A stretch of DNA of 64,000 nt from Paraburkholderia phenazinium (GCF_900142845.1 NZ_FSRU01000003.1:124001-188000); one strand, 5' to 3'. Shown: positions 47,122 to 58,045, numbered from the stretch's first letter. Notes: generated by a model from the sequence alone, not told the origin. Translations and numbers: made by a program.

Positions 47122-47288
47122 TGAGGCTCGCGAAAGCGCGCGCGGCGTCACCCGCACGCCTGCACCCCGATCGCGCGCTTCGCGCCGCCAGATAGCCGCG
47201 CGTGGCGCCTAACACCTGGCTCGGCGTGGTTAGGCGTGGTTCGGCCTGGGTGACCTTAGCGCCTGACTCGCCTGGCTTAGCGCGTGTT

Positions 47289-47921
47289 CTAGCGTCTAAG
47301 CAGATACGCGAGCAGCAACTCGGTGTTCATCTGCACGACTTCGCTACGCTCGGAAGCGCTGCTGAAATCGCGGCCGAGTGTCGCCTCCAGCGTGAAGCGA
47401 TTCGACACGATGTAGTAGCCGAGGCCCGAGAGCGTGACGTAAAAGCGCAGCGGGTCGACATTGGTGCGGAACAGACCCGCGCGCTGGCCGCGTTCGAGAA
47501 TGCTGCCCAGCGTCGCCACAATGGGCGAGATCATCTCCCGGATGCGCGTGGACTTCTGCATGTAGCGCGCCTCGTGCAGATTCTCATTGTTGATGAGACG
47601 CAGCAGCTCCGGATGATCCCGGTAGTAGTCCCACACAAAATGCGCAAGACGCGTAATGGCCTCGACCGGTGCAATACCGTTCAGGTCGAGCGTGCGCTCG
47701 GCCTCCGTGAGCGCGCCGAAGGCGTGTTCGAGGACGGCCGTGAAAAGCTGCTCCTTGCTACCGAAGTAGTAATAGAGCATGCGTTCATTGGTTTCCGCGC
47801 GGCGGGCGATCTGGTCGACGCGTGCGCCGAACAACCCACCATTTGCAAATTCCTCAGCTGCCGCGAGCAGAATACGGCGCCGGGTGCCTTCAGGATCTCT
47901 TTTGATTTTCGGCTGATTCAT
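47289..47921 (-). CDS. TetR/AcrR-family transcriptional regulator
   Basis: The 210-residue protein starts with an N-terminal helix-turn-helix: RRRILLAAAEEFANGGLFG, then DQIARRAETNERMLYYYFGSKEQLF. The rest is an all-helical ligand and dimerisation domain. ATG 47921 is chosen for family length; an upstream in-frame ATG at about 48008 would add 29 residues. It is divergent from rnfB across about 240 bases, so it may control that gene or itself. The ligand cannot be told. Confidence 0.9.
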   Translation of the reverse strand: MNQPKIKRDPEGTRRRILLAAAEEFANGGLFGARVDQIARRAETNERMLYYYFGSKEQLFTAVLEHAFGALTEAERTLDLNGIAPVEAITRLAHFVWDYYRDHPELLRLINNENLHEARYMQKSTRIREMISPIVATLGSILERGQRAGLFRTNVDPLRFYVTLSGLGYYIVSNRFTLEATLGRDFSSASERSEVVQMNTELLLAYLLRR

Positions 47922-48163
47922 GGTGGCATCATCGTGAGCCGCGTTATCCGGATCGCGCCGCCGGCCTCTCCTCGGGCCTTGCACCGACAGCGTTAGCGGG
48001 CGCGCCATGGTTGGGGGACACCCTTCTGCGGTCTTTCGAAAAAGCGCTTCGATTATGGCACATGGTTTGACAATCGCAATCGGGGAAATCGGCGATAATG
48101 TGCTATTTCCCCTACGCCTGACGGAGCCAGCCAAAGCCGAGCTGCGCCCGTCTGTCGCCGAGC

Positions 48164-49093
48164 ATGGCAAGCGCCCTGTCGGCAAGCCTCACCGTCGTGA
48201 CCGTGACCGATTCCATAACACTCGCAGACCGCGTCGAAGATCTGCTCCCCCAGACACAATGTACGAAGTGCGGCTATGCAGCATGCCGCCCGTACGCCGA
48301 AGCAGTGGCCGTTGGCACAGCGAACTACAACCAATGCCCGCCGGGCGGTATCGAAGGCGTGGCGCGGCTGGCCGCCCTGCTCGGCAAGCCGGTGATCCCG
48401 CTCAATCCCGCCAATGGCGTCGAACGGCCGCGGCCCCTGGCCGTGATCGACGAGAGCCTGTGCATCGGTTGTACGCTGTGCATGCAGGCGTGTCCGGTGG
48501 ACGCGATCCTTGGTGCACCGAAGCAAATGCACACGGTGATCGAGGCGCTCTGCACCGGCTGCGATCTGTGCGTCGCGCCCTGCCCGGTCGACTGCATTGC
48601 GATGGTCCCCGTTACGGGCGCGGCAACCGGCTGGGACGCGTGGACCGAAGCACAGGCGAGAGCCGCTCGCGAACACCACGACCAGCGCGAGGCGCGTCTC
48701 GCACGCGAACGCAATGCAGCGGAAGCCCGCGTGGCCGCTCGCCGGGCTGCGAGCAGCACAGCCAGTGAAGCGGCCGCTGCCGTGTCCGCTGCATCCGCTG
48801 CGCCTGCTGACACGCCGGCACCTGCTGCTACCGTAGCCGCCGCCGACGACGCCGATGCCAGAAAACGCGCGATCATCCAAGCCGCGCTCGAACGTGCCCG
48901 TCAGAAGAAGGCTGAACTGGCCGCCAAAGGCGCGGGTCCGCAAAACACGGAGCGCGTGAGCGCCGACGTGCAGGCCCAGATCGACGCAGCGCAAGCGCGT
49001 CGCCGGCGCCTCGGCATCGAGGAAACCGCTGAGTCCGCACCCACATCGCCAGCCGCCGACGCGCCCGCCACGCCTCGTGTACCCAAACCCTGA
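48164..49093 (+). CDS. rnfB: RnfB-type iron-sulfur electron-transfer protein, orphan
   Basis: The 309-residue protein has an Fe-S motif with Cys33, 36, 41 and 58 ([11 protein letters not shown]...NQC) and two 4Fe-4S ferredoxin motifs with Cys100/103/106/110 and 130/133/136/140. This is the RnfB/RsxB layout. The N-terminal membrane helix of enterobacterial RsxB is missing. A long Ala/Arg-rich, probably coiled region (about residues 165-270) forms the C-terminal part. No other rnf gene is in the window. It lies 14 bases before nth, an Fe-S enzyme, so a role in delivering electrons to Fe-S proteins is possible. That is inference. Confidence 0.9.
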   Translation: MASALSASLTVVTVTDSITLADRVEDLLPQTQCTKCGYAACRPYAEAVAVGTANYNQCPPGGIEGVARLAALLGKPVIPLNPANGVERPRPLAVIDESLCIGCTLCMQACPVDAILGAPKQMHTVIEALCTGCDLCVAPCPVDCIAMVPVTGAATGWDAWTEAQARAAREHHDQREARLARERNAAEARVAARRAASSTASEAAAAVSAASAAPADTPAPAATVAAADDADARKRAIIQAALERARQKKAELAAKGAGPQNTERVSADVQAQIDAAQARRRRLGIEETAESAPTSPAADAPATPRVPKP

Positions 49094-49107
49094 CCTCCCG
49101 CCCCGGT

Positions 49108-49752
49108 ATGAACACGAACAAACGCCGCGCCATCTACGAGACACTCCAGAGCCTCAACCCGCACCCCACGACCGAACTCGAATACACCACGCCGTTTGAA
49201 CTGCTGATCGCGGTGATGCTGTCGGCGCAAGCCACCGACGTATCGGTCAACAAGGCCATGCGCAAGATGTTCCCGGTCGCGAACACGCCGCAACAGATCG
49301 TCGAGCTCGGCGAAGAAGGCGTGACCGGCTACATCAAGACCATCGGCCTCTACCGGACCAAGGCGAAGAACGTCGTCGCGACCTGCCGGATTCTGCTGGA
49401 TCAATACGGCGGCGAAGTGCCGGACGATCGCGAGGCGCTCGAGAGCCTGCCGGGGGTCGGCCGCAAGACGGCCAATGTGGTCCTGAACACGGCCTTCGGC
49501 CATCCCACCATCGCGGTCGACACGCACATCTTTCGGGTTGCGAATCGAACCGGCCTGGCGCCAGGCAAGGACGTGCGCACGGTCGAAGCGGCGCTGGAGA
49601 AATTCACGCCCGCCGAGTTCCAGCAGGACGCGCATCACTGGCTGATTCTGCACGGCCGTTATGTCTGCAAGGCGCGTCGCCCCGAGTGCTGGCATTGCGT
49701 GATCGAACCGCTGTGCGAGTTCAGGCCGAAAACCCCGCCGCCCGATCTGTAA
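49108..49752 (+). CDS. nth: Endonuclease III (DNA glycosylase/AP lyase)
   Basis: The 214-residue enzyme removes oxidised pyrimidines. The helix-hairpin-helix LPGVGRKTANVVLNTAFG carries the catalytic Lys, and the catalytic Asp is in TIAVDTHIFRV. A C-terminal 4Fe-4S cluster motif has four Cys (CKARRPECWHCVIEPLC). Length equals E. coli Nth. It follows rnfB by 14 bases and is probably cotranscribed with it. Confidence 0.97.
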   Translation: MNTNKRRAIYETLQSLNPHPTTELEYTTPFELLIAVMLSAQATDVSVNKAMRKMFPVANTPQQIVELGEEGVTGYIKTIGLYRTKAKNVVATCRILLDQYGGEVPDDREALESLPGVGRKTANVVLNTAFGHPTIAVDTHIFRVANRTGLAPGKDVRTVEAALEKFTPAEFQQDAHHWLILHGRYVCKARRPECWHCVIEPLCEFRPKTPPPDL

Positions 49753-49947
49753 GCGGCATGCGGATTTCCCGCAATGCAACGCAATGCAATGCAGCGCGCA
49801 GTGGGCACGCGGCACCGCTGGCTACGTGCCGGCACCGCTGGCCGCTTGCCAGCGCCGCGCCGGCCCCCGGCGTAAAATGACCGCTTGTCGTCGCGCACAG
49901 GGTTGACCCTCACTGCGCGCACCCTTCAACACCGCTTCCAGTCCACG

Positions 49948-50382
49948 ATGTTCAATCCCAGCCGCGACGAAGTCCGAAGCTTTTTCACCGAGACCTGGCG
50001 CAAGCAGCGCGAAGGCGCGATCCTGACACCGCTCGAGGCCATCGCCGCCGACTGGATCGTCGAACACCCCGAATACCACGCCGAGTTGACGGAGGGCGCC
50101 GCCGCGTCGGCGCAGGACTACTCGCCGGAGCGCGGCCAGACCAACCCGTTTTTGCATCTGTCGATGCATCTGGCGATCAGCGAGCAGTTGTCGATCGATC
50201 AGCCGCCCGGCATTCGCGCCGCTCACGAGCGTCTCGCTGCCCGTCTCGGCTCGACCCATGACGCGCAGCACGCGATCATGGAGTGCCTCGGGGAAACCCT
50301 GTGGGAAGCGCAGCGCAGCGGCACGCCGCCCGACACCGACGCGTACCTGCAGCGCATCGAACGCCGTGCCTCGCGCGACTGA
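49948..50382 (+). CDS. DUF1841 family protein
   Basis: The 144-residue protein matches the DUF1841 pattern: MFNPSRDEVRSFFTETWRKQ, then ADWIVEHPEYHAEL, NPFLHLSMHLAISEQLSID and AQHAIMECLGETLWEAQR. The family is restricted mainly to beta- and gamma-proteobacteria and has no known function. The His-rich helices in HLSMHLAI could bind metal. It follows nth by about 195 bases and ends before a strong terminator. Confidence 0.88.
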   Translation: MFNPSRDEVRSFFTETWRKQREGAILTPLEAIAADWIVEHPEYHAELTEGAAASAQDYSPERGQTNPFLHLSMHLAISEQLSIDQPPGIRAAHERLAARLGSTHDAQHAIMECLGETLWEAQRSGTPPDTDAYLQRIERRASRD

Positions 50383-50431
50383 CCCGCGTCATCGTCAACG
50401 AAGCGTCGCTGCTTAGGGTTCACCCGAAAGC

Positions 50432-50462
50432 AAAACACCCCGCCAAGGCGGGGTGTTTTCAT
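50432..50462. terminator. Bidirectional terminator after the DUF1841 gene
   Basis: AAAACACCCCGCC (50432-50444) and GGCGGGGTGTTTT (50447-50459) form a perfect 13-bp stem with a two-base loop and T-runs on both strands. It serves the convergent DUF1841 and cytochrome genes. Confidence 0.93.
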
Positions 50463-50497
50463 ATCTGCAAGGCCACGCGAAGCGCGAGGTAAAACCC

Positions 50498-50881
50498 TTA
50501 CTTCTTCTGGACCAGATCGCCGCTCAGCGATTCGACATACGCCGCGATGTCCTTCATGTCGCTTTGCGACAGGCTTTGCACCTGCGCCTGCATGATCGCG
50601 TTGTTGCGACCGAAGTGCGGATTGCCGTTGCCCATCTGATACTGGCGCAATGCCCAGTACACGTAATCGGAATGCTGACCCGCGAGCTTCGGATATTCCG
50701 GGCTCACCGGCTTGTTGAGGTTCACGCCATGGCAGGCCGCGCAGTTGTGCGCGTCGGCCAGCACCTTGCCGTTGTCGGCGTCGGCGGCATGCGCCACGTT
50801 GGCTGCGGCCAGACCGAACAGTGCCGCCGCTGCACAGGCAGCCTTGAACGTCGTGTGGAGTGCCAGTTGAGGCTTCTTCAT
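50498..50881 (-). CDS. Class I c-type cytochrome, periplasmic
   Basis: The 127-residue protein has a signal peptide (ending VAHA) and one haem site NCAACHG near residue 45. The Met ligand is probably in the NNAIMQAQVQSLSQ segment, followed by DMKDIAAYVESL, the C-terminal helix of cytochrome c-553/c4-like proteins. AGGAG precedes the ATG at 50881. It lies 59 bases downstream of a second cytochrome gene on the same strand, so the two form a likely operon. The redox partner is unknown. Confidence 0.92.
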   Translation of the reverse strand: MKKPQLALHTTFKAACAAAALFGLAAANVAHAADADNGKVLADAHNCAACHGVNLNKPVSPEYPKLAGQHSDYVYWALRQYQMGNGNPHFGRNNAIMQAQVQSLSQSDMKDIAAYVESLSGDLVQKK

Positions 50882-50940
50882 GAATTCTCCTATCCCGCGA
50901 AAGTAAATAGCCGAGTGACTGGGTGGATGACGGCAGCCGG

Positions 50941-51309
50941 TTACTTGTCGGGATTGCTTTTCGAAGCGGGGGTCTGCGCCGCGTAGTACGCAGCGATGTC
51001 GGCAATGTCCTGATCCGACAACGACGCGGTGATGGCGTGCATCGTCTCGAAGTGACGGTCGCCCTTCTTGTATTCGTGCAACGCGTTCTCAAGGTACGCC
51101 TGATTCTGGCCGCCGAGGACCGGCACCCGGTAGACCTCCGGGTATGCCGTGCGGTATTCAGGAATGCCGTGGCAGCCAATACACATCGCGACCTTGCCCT
51201 GACCTGCCTTGGCGTTGCCGACGACATCCGCGGCCTGCGCACTGGCCGCGTAGCCCGCTAGCACCGACAGCGCTGCGATTACGACGTGTTTGCCAACGAT
51301 TTTATTCAT
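50941..51309 (-). CDS. Class I c-type cytochrome, periplasmic
   Basis: The 122-residue protein has a signal peptide (MNKIVGKHVVIAALSVLAGY, ending AQAA) and haem site MCIGCHG near residue 42. The Met ligand is likely in HFETMHAITASLSDQD, and the C-terminal helix DIADIAAYYAAQ matches the neighbour. ATG 51309 is chosen for signal peptide length. It is the first of two small cytochromes, which may carry electrons to a terminal oxidase; no oxidase gene is in the window. Confidence 0.92.
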   Translation of the reverse strand: MNKIVGKHVVIAALSVLAGYAASAQAADVVGNAKAGQGKVAMCIGCHGIPEYRTAYPEVYRVPVLGGQNQAYLENALHEYKKGDRHFETMHAITASLSDQDIADIAAYYAAQTPASKSNPDK

Positions 51310-51613
51310 AGCATGTAACCTGGCTTGAGGGGAAACGGGCGCCCGAAAGGCAACAGCCTGCACCATTCTTATTCTAGGGTTACCACGCAGGCCAAAAAAA
51401 TCGGGCTAATTGTACCGCGCCGCTATCGCGGGCGTCCACCGGGCGGGAGGCGCGGCCCGGCGCGCCTCCCCGCTCGACACCCGCCGCCCGTGCGCCGCCC
51501 GCCCACCGGGCCGCGCCCCGGCAAGCGGTGCGGATGACACCATACGCCAGCCCGATTCAGCCCAACAGGGCTTCTGACTTATACTGGAATTTTTCCCGAA
51601 CGAGCGTCTCGCC

Positions 51614-52456
<843 letters not shown>

Positions 52457-52558
52457 ACCGAGCGCGTGCGCCTGAACCGCCTGAACCCTTCTGGATCAGA
52501 TACGCACGCCTGACGCCGGCGCACCCGCGACTCGGTGCGCCGCTGCAGAGGAACCCGC

Positions 52559-53734
52559 ATGCTGATCGACTTCTTTTATTCGTTGCGCGCGGCCAGATTG
52601 CCGGTCTCCGTGAAGGAGTACCTGACGCTGCTCGAAGCGCTCAAAGCCAATGTGATTGCGCCGTCGCTCGACGAGTTCTACTACCTCGCCCGCCTGACGC
52701 TGGTGAAAGACGAGCAGTATTTCGACAAGTTCGACCAGGCCTTCGGCGCCTATTTCAACGGCGTGGCAATGAAGTCCGAACTGGCGCTCGACATACCGCT
52801 CGACTGGCTGAAAAAGAAGCTGCAGCGCGACCTGTCGCCGGAGGAGAAGGCGCAGATCGAGGCAATGGGCGGCCTCGACAAGCTGATGGAGCGTCTGAAA
52901 GAACTGTTCGACGAACAGAAGGACCGTCACGAAGGCGGCAACAAGTGGATCGGCTCGGGCGGCACGTCGCCGTTCGGTAACGGCGGCTACAACCCGGAAG
53001 GCATCCGCATTGGCGGCGAGTCGTCCGGCAACCGCACCGGCGTGAAGGTGTGGGAAGCGCGCGCCTATCGCGACTACGACGATCAGGTCGAAATCGGTAC
53101 ACGCAACATCAAGATCGCCTTGCGCCGGCTGCGGCGCTTCGCGCGCGAAGGCGCCGCCGAAGAGCTCGACCTGCCCGACACCATCCGCAGCACCGCGGCG
53201 AACGCCGGCTGGCTCGATCTGAAGATGGTGCCGGAGCGCCACAACAACGTGAAGGTGCTGATGCTGCTCGACGTGGGCGGTTCGATGGACGACCACATCA
53301 AACGCACCGAAGAGCTGTTCTCCGCCGCCAAGGCCGAGTTCAAGCATCTCGAGTTCTATTACTTCCACAACTGCGTGTACGACTTTCTGTGGAAAAACAA
53401 CCGCCGCCGTCATGCGGAACGCATGCCCACCTGGGACGTGCTGCACAAGTTCACGCCGGAGTACAAGCTGATCTTCGTGGGCGACGCCACCATGAGCCCG
53501 TACGAAGTGCTGCAGCCCGGCGGCTCGGTGGAGTACAACAATCCCGAGGCGGGCGCCGTGTGGTTGCGACGCCTCGCGGACCACTTTCCGCACCATGCAT
53601 GGCTGAATCCCGAACCCGAAGGCCTATGGGAATACCGGCAATCGGTGTCGGTGATTCGCGAAGTGCTGGGCCACAGGATGTATCCTCTCACCCTCGCCGG
53701 CCTGGAAACCGCGATGCGCGCGTTGAGCAAGTAG
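52559..53734 (+). CDS. VWA-domain (CoxE-like) protein, MoxR partner
   Basis: The 391-residue protein begins MLIDFFYSLRAARLPVSVKE, as in the CoxE-like family, with a C-terminal VWA domain. The metal-ion site reads DVGGSMDDH instead of the usual DxSxS, with Gly at the second position, while other parts (LIFVGDATMSPYEVLQPGG) keep the fold. AGAGGA supports ATG 52559 over an in-frame ATG at 52535. With the MoxR gene it forms the usual ATPase/VWA chaperone pair. Confidence 0.92.
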   Translation: MLIDFFYSLRAARLPVSVKEYLTLLEALKANVIAPSLDEFYYLARLTLVKDEQYFDKFDQAFGAYFNGVAMKSELALDIPLDWLKKKLQRDLSPEEKAQIEAMGGLDKLMERLKELFDEQKDRHEGGNKWIGSGGTSPFGNGGYNPEGIRIGGESSGNRTGVKVWEARAYRDYDDQVEIGTRNIKIALRRLRRFAREGAAEELDLPDTIRSTAANAGWLDLKMVPERHNNVKVLMLLDVGGSMDDHIKRTEELFSAAKAEFKHLEFYYFHNCVYDFLWKNNRRRHAERMPTWDVLHKFTPEYKLIFVGDATMSPYEVLQPGGSVEYNNPEAGAVWLRRLADHFPHHAWLNPEPEGLWEYRQSVSVIREVLGHRMYPLTLAGLETAMRALSK

Positions 53735-53839
53735 CTTGAATCGACCCGCCGGGCGCAAGCCAGGCCAGGCGATGCGTGCAAGCCGGGCCCTACGTGGCGC
53801 CGGCAAGACCTTACCCACAAGAAACCCGAGACCTTCTGC

Positions 53840-55060
53840 ATGAGTTCCCCTTCGTCGCCCGAACTGTCCCCTTCCGCCGCGCCGCCGGCGCGCCTTCGGC
53901 CGTTCTCGGACACCTCGCTATCGGCGGTGGTCGCCGGCTTCGTCGCGATGATGACGGGCTATACCAGTTCGCTCGTGCTGATGTTCCAGGCAGGTCAGGC
54001 GGCGCATCTGTCCGACGCACAGATTTCCTCGTGGATCTGGGCGCTTTCGATCGGCATGGCGCTGTGCACGATCGGCCTGTCGCTGCGCTTTCGCGCGCCG
54101 ATCGTAATCGCGTGGTCGACGCCGGGCGCCGCCCTGCTGGTCTCGTCCTTGCCGCATGTGGCCTATCCGGAGGCGATCGGCGCGTTTATCGTCTGCGCGC
54201 TGCTGTTGACCGTGGTCGGTCTGACCGGCTGGTTCGATACGCTGATGAAGAAGATTCCAGCCGGGATCGCCTCGGCGCTGCTGGCGGGCATCCTGTTCGA
54301 GATCGGCATCGAAATATTCCGCGCGGCGCAATTCCAGACCGCGCTGGTGCTGGCGATGTTCTTCACGTACCTTGTCATCAAGCGCCTCGCGCCCCGCTAT
54401 GCGATCGTGACCACGCTGATCGTCGGCACGGCGGTGGCCGGCGGCCTCGGCCTGCTCGATTTCAGCCACTTCCATGTGGCCCTCGCCAGACCGGTGCTGA
54501 CCTTGCCCACTTTCTCCGTTGCGGCCATCGTCAGCATCGGCATTCCGCTGTTCGTGGTCGCCATGGCCTCGCAGAACGTGCCCGGCATCGCCGTGCTGCG
54601 CGCCGACGGCTACACCACGCCGTCCGCCCCGCTGATCGCCACCACCGGCATCGCCTCGTTGCTGCTCGCGCCGTTCGGCTCGCACGGCATCAATCTTGCG
54701 GCGATTACCGCGGCCATCTGTACCGGCCCCGAAGCCCACGAGGACCGCAACAAGCGCTACACCGCCGCCGTCTGGTGTGGCGTGTTCTACCTGATCGCCG
54801 GGATCTTCGGCGCCACCATCGCCGCCCTGTTCGCCTCGCTGCCCAAGGCGCTGGTGGTCTCGGTGGCGGCGCTCGCGCTGTTCGGCTCGATCATGAGCGG
54901 GCTGGCCAACGCCATGCAGGACCTGAAGCAGCGCGAAGCGGCGCTGGTCACCTTCATGGTGACCGCCTCCGGCCTCACGCTGCTGTCGATCGGCTCGGCG
55001 TTCTGGGGGCTGGTGGCGGGCGTGCTGACGCAACTGGTGCTGAACGCGCGGCGCGCCTGA
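53840..55060 (+). CDS. benE: BenE-family benzoate/H+ symporter
   Basis: The 406-residue membrane protein has about 12 helices and the BenE pattern: LSAVVAGFVAMMTGYTSSLVLMFQ, then WSTPGAALL and GLTGWFDTLMKKIPAGIASALLAGILF. The C-terminal part has APFGSHGINLAAITAAICTG. BenE imports benzoate with protons. No catabolic genes (ben or cat) are adjacent, so the real substrate may be another aromatic acid. It follows the VWA gene by 105 bases with no clear terminator. Confidence 0.93.
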   Translation: MSSPSSPELSPSAAPPARLRPFSDTSLSAVVAGFVAMMTGYTSSLVLMFQAGQAAHLSDAQISSWIWALSIGMALCTIGLSLRFRAPIVIAWSTPGAALLVSSLPHVAYPEAIGAFIVCALLLTVVGLTGWFDTLMKKIPAGIASALLAGILFEIGIEIFRAAQFQTALVLAMFFTYLVIKRLAPRYAIVTTLIVGTAVAGGLGLLDFSHFHVALARPVLTLPTFSVAAIVSIGIPLFVVAMASQNVPGIAVLRADGYTTPSAPLIATTGIASLLLAPFGSHGINLAAITAAICTGPEAHEDRNKRYTAAVWCGVFYLIAGIFGATIAALFASLPKALVVSVAALALFGSIMSGLANAMQDLKQREAALVTFMVTASGLTLLSIGSAFWGLVAGVLTQLVLNARRA

Positions 55061-55320
55061 GCGAAGGCCGAAGCACGGCTGAACCAAGGCTGAAGCCTCG
55101 CTGAACAAGGCCTCGTCAGAAGGCTGAACGGACCGGCGCATGCCGATGTCAAAACTGCATCATCCGATCCGCCATAGAATAGAAGCATCGGGCGGCATTC
55201 CACGGCAAAATCACGGGAGTGCCGCAGCGTGACATGCTGCCGCCGGCGCGACCGCCCAGGTTACCGCTGCGGCACCCTCCAACTCTGGACCATTGCGCCT
55301 GTGCGCCTTGAAGGCTCGAC

Positions 55321-56274
55321 ATGACTACCGCACTCGATCAACTCAAGCAATTCACGACCGTCGTCGCCGATACCGGTGACTTCCAGCAACTCGCCCAGTA
55401 CAAGCCACAGGACGCGACCACCAACCCGTCGCTGATCCTCAAGGCCGTGCAGAAAGACGACTACCGTCCGCTGCTCGAAAAAACCGTGCGCGATCACGCG
55501 TCGAAGCCGGTCGGCGAGATCATCGACCATCTGCTGATCGCCTTCGGCACCGAAATCCTCAAGATCATCCCGGGCCGCGTCTCGACCGAAGTCGACGCGC
55601 GCCTGTCGTTCGACGTCAAGGGCTCGATCGACAAAGGTCACGAACTGATCAAGCTGTACGAAGCCGCCGGCATCGGCCGCGAGCGCATCCTGATCAAGCT
55701 CGCCTCCACGTGGGAAGGCATCCGCGCGGCTGAGCAACTGCAGAAAGAAGGCATCCACTGCAACATGACGCTGCTGTTCTCGCTCGCCCAGGCCGCCGCC
55801 TGCGCCGAAGCCGGCGCGCAACTGATCTCGCCGTTCGTGGGCCGCATCTACGACTGGTACAAGAAGAACGCCGGCAGCGCCTGGGATGAGGCGAAGGACG
55901 GCGGCGCGAACGATCCGGGCGTGCACTCGGTGCGCCGCATCTACGCGTACTACAAGAAGTTCGGCTACAAGACCGAGGTGATGGGCGCGAGCTTCCGCAC
56001 GCCCGGCCAGGTGCTGGAACTGGCGGGCTGCGACCTGCTGACGATCAGCCCCGACCTGCTGCAGAAGCTGCAGGACAGCACCGGGAAGGTGGAGCGCAAG
56101 CTGTCGCCGGAACTGGGCCAGAGCGGCAGTATCGAACGCGTGCCGGTCGACGAGTCGTCGTTCCGCTTCCTCGTCAACGACGAAGCCATGGCCACCGAAA
56201 AGCTCGCCGAAGGCATCCGCGCGTTCGCCGCCGACGCCGTCAAGCTGGAAAAGCTGATCGAAGAACTGCGTTAA
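55321..56274 (+). CDS. talB: Transaldolase
   Basis: The 317-residue enzyme transfers dihydroxyacetone in the pentose phosphate pathway. The N-terminus [19 protein letters not shown] and [11 protein letters not shown] match class 1 transaldolases. The Schiff-base Lys is in [14 protein letters not shown], and [23 protein letters not shown] and [12 protein letters not shown] are also typical. Length is normal. GAAGG precedes ATG 55321. It stands alone, with a VOC gene 146 bases downstream. Confidence 0.97.
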   Translation: MTTALDQLKQFTTVVADTGDFQQLAQYKPQDATTNPSLILKAVQKDDYRPLLEKTVRDHASKPVGEIIDHLLIAFGTEILKIIPGRVSTEVDARLSFDVKGSIDKGHELIKLYEAAGIGRERILIKLASTWEGIRAAEQLQKEGIHCNMTLLFSLAQAAACAEAGAQLISPFVGRIYDWYKKNAGSAWDEAKDGGANDPGVHSVRRIYAYYKKFGYKTEVMGASFRTPGQVLELAGCDLLTISPDLLQKLQDSTGKVERKLSPELGQSGSIERVPVDESSFRFLVNDEAMATEKLAEGIRAFAADAVKLEKLIEELR

Positions 56275-56420
56275 CCGCCACGATTTGACCGGGAGCCGTA
56301 CGGTTTGACCGGTTTTCACAATTGACGCCACAGCAGACGACTACAATCGTTTGCTGTGGCGTTGTTCTGTCCGCTTGGGCATCACGGCGCTGCGCATACC
56401 AATACTCCTCGGAGACGACG

Positions 56421-56837
56421 ATGCAAATTCAGCCCTATGTATTTTTCAATGGCCGCTGCGAAGAAGCGCTGGGCTTCTATGCCGACAAGCTCGGCGCCGA
56501 AGTGCTGTTCAAGATGCACTACAAGGACGCGCCGCCCGACGCCAACCGTCCGGCCGACGCGAAGAACGACAATCTCGTCATGCATGCCTCGGTCAAGATC
56601 GGCTCGAGCATCCTGATGATGTCCGACGACTGCATGAGCGAAAAGGTCACCCACGACGGTTTCAGGCTGTCGCTGACGGGCGATGACCTTGCTCACGGCG
56701 AAAAGCTTTACAACGCGCTCGCGGAAGGCGGCACCGTCAACATGCCCTGGCAAGCCACGTTCTGGACCCAGGGCTTCGGCATGGTGACCGACAAGTTTGG
56801 CATCGGCTGGATGGTGACGATTCCCGACGCCAACTGA
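56421..56837 (+). CDS. VOC-superfamily protein (PhnB-like)
   Basis: The 138-residue protein starts MQIQPYVFFNGRCEEALGFY and has MHASVKIGSSILMMSDD and WMVTIPDA, the PhnB-like VOC pattern. GGAG at 56411-56414 fixes ATG 56421. It is the second VOC gene of the window. It differs clearly from the one at 5134 and is closer to the short PhnB-type group of uncharacterised proteins. No substrate is assigned. Confidence 0.9.
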   Translation: MQIQPYVFFNGRCEEALGFYADKLGAEVLFKMHYKDAPPDANRPADAKNDNLVMHASVKIGSSILMMSDDCMSEKVTHDGFRLSLTGDDLAHGEKLYNALAEGGTVNMPWQATFWTQGFGMVTDKFGIGWMVTIPDAN

Positions 56838-56917
56838 ACCAGGTCCATTGCCGCCGGCTGAGGGACAAGGGGACAAGGACCACCGGCACAACGAAGACGG
56901 AGCGCCCCTCCGCGCGG

Positions 56918-58045
56918 CTAGGCCGCGGCACTGACCGGGTCGCCGTGCCGCTCGATGTTCCAGTTCGGCTCCGTTTCGAGCAGCAGCGCCCGCAAGTGGT
57001 CCACCTGCTCGATCATGCGTTCGCCCAGCCAGTACGGCCCCTGCAGTTCGGGGGCCAGGTGCGGCGCGAGTGCACGGCTCGGGACGCGCGCCAGCACGAC
57101 CTTGGGTGCGAGAAATCGCGCCGCGCCGCCAAAGCGCAAGCCGCGCGCCATCGCCAGCAGCATGGCCCGCACCGCGCGCGACTCGGCGCCGCATTGCCGC
57201 GCGAAGGCCGCACGTCCGGCGGCGTCCGCCTGAGCCAGCGCGCCGGTCGCCATGATTTCCAGCGCACTCAGCACCGAGCGGTGCACGCGCTGGATCTCTT
57301 CCAGCTTGCCCGGCGGCGCCTCGATCTCCTTCGCAACCGAGGGCATCAACGCGCGCAATTGCACCAGCCGCGCGTTCAACTCCAGAAACGTCTTGATCTG
57401 CTGGTCCGCATCGAACGGTGCGCCATCCACGAGGCGCATGTAGATTCGCGCGCAGCCGCGCAGATTGTCGGCGAGCAGGTAACGCCATGAATAGGTCGCA
57501 TGCAGCGGCAGCGCAAACGAGAACGCCAGCGCGATCACAATGCCGATCAGCACGTTTAGCGTGCGCCACAGGCCTGTATCGATCAGGTTGTCGCCGTGGC
57601 CCGCGACGATGCACATGGTGATCGCCGTCAGCAGTCCGATATAGCCGCCCTTGCCGATCGCGTACCACGCACAGATGCCGGCCACGACGGACATCAGCAC
57701 GTAGGTGAGCCATAGCGAGCCGAACAGGTTCTGCTGCAGGATCAGCGCGAGTCCGATGGTTGCGCCGAGTAACGTTCCGGCCGCCCGCTCCGCGGCCTTC
57801 TTGCGGATATTGCCGTGATGCTGCAAGCCGCCGATCACCACCAGCAGCGTCACCGACGACCAGATGCCGTGCGGGATATGGATGCCGGTCGTAGCGAGGA
57901 TCGACACGATCATCGCCAGCCCGACCCGCACGCTATGCAGCAGTTTGGCGTGCCGGTAACGGTAGTACGGCGAAGTGATCACCCTGATTGCCCGGCCGAT
58001 GGCGGTACGGCGCGGGACCACGGGATCCGAATCGGTTGAGGACAT
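56918..58045 (-). CDS. FUSC-family membrane protein
   Basis: The 375-residue protein has about six N-terminal membrane helices, with SVRVGLAMIVSILATTGIHIPHG, LQHHGNIRKKAAERAAGTLLG and CAWYAIGKGGYIGLLTAITM, and a soluble C-terminal part. The HHGN...RAxGTLLG region is the FUSC (fusaric-acid-resistance/YccS-like) signature. Such proteins form aromatic-acid efflux pumps or envelope-stress proteins. No membrane-fusion partner gene is nearby, so efflux is uncertain. It lies 114 bases downstream of mctP, with a terminator between. Confidence 0.9.
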   Translation of the reverse strand: MSSTDSDPVVPRRTAIGRAIRVITSPYYRYRHAKLLHSVRVGLAMIVSILATTGIHIPHGIWSSVTLLVVIGGLQHHGNIRKKAAERAAGTLLGATIGLALILQQNLFGSLWLTYVLMSVVAGICAWYAIGKGGYIGLLTAITMCIVAGHGDNLIDTGLWRTLNVLIGIVIALAFSFALPLHATYSWRYLLADNLRGCARIYMRLVDGAPFDADQQIKTFLELNARLVQLRALMPSVAKEIEAPPGKLEEIQRVHRSVLSALEIMATGALAQADAAGRAAFARQCGAESRAVRAMLLAMARGLRFGGAARFLAPKVVLARVPSRALAPHLAPELQGPYWLGERMIEQVDHLRALLLETEPNWNIERHGDPVSAAA

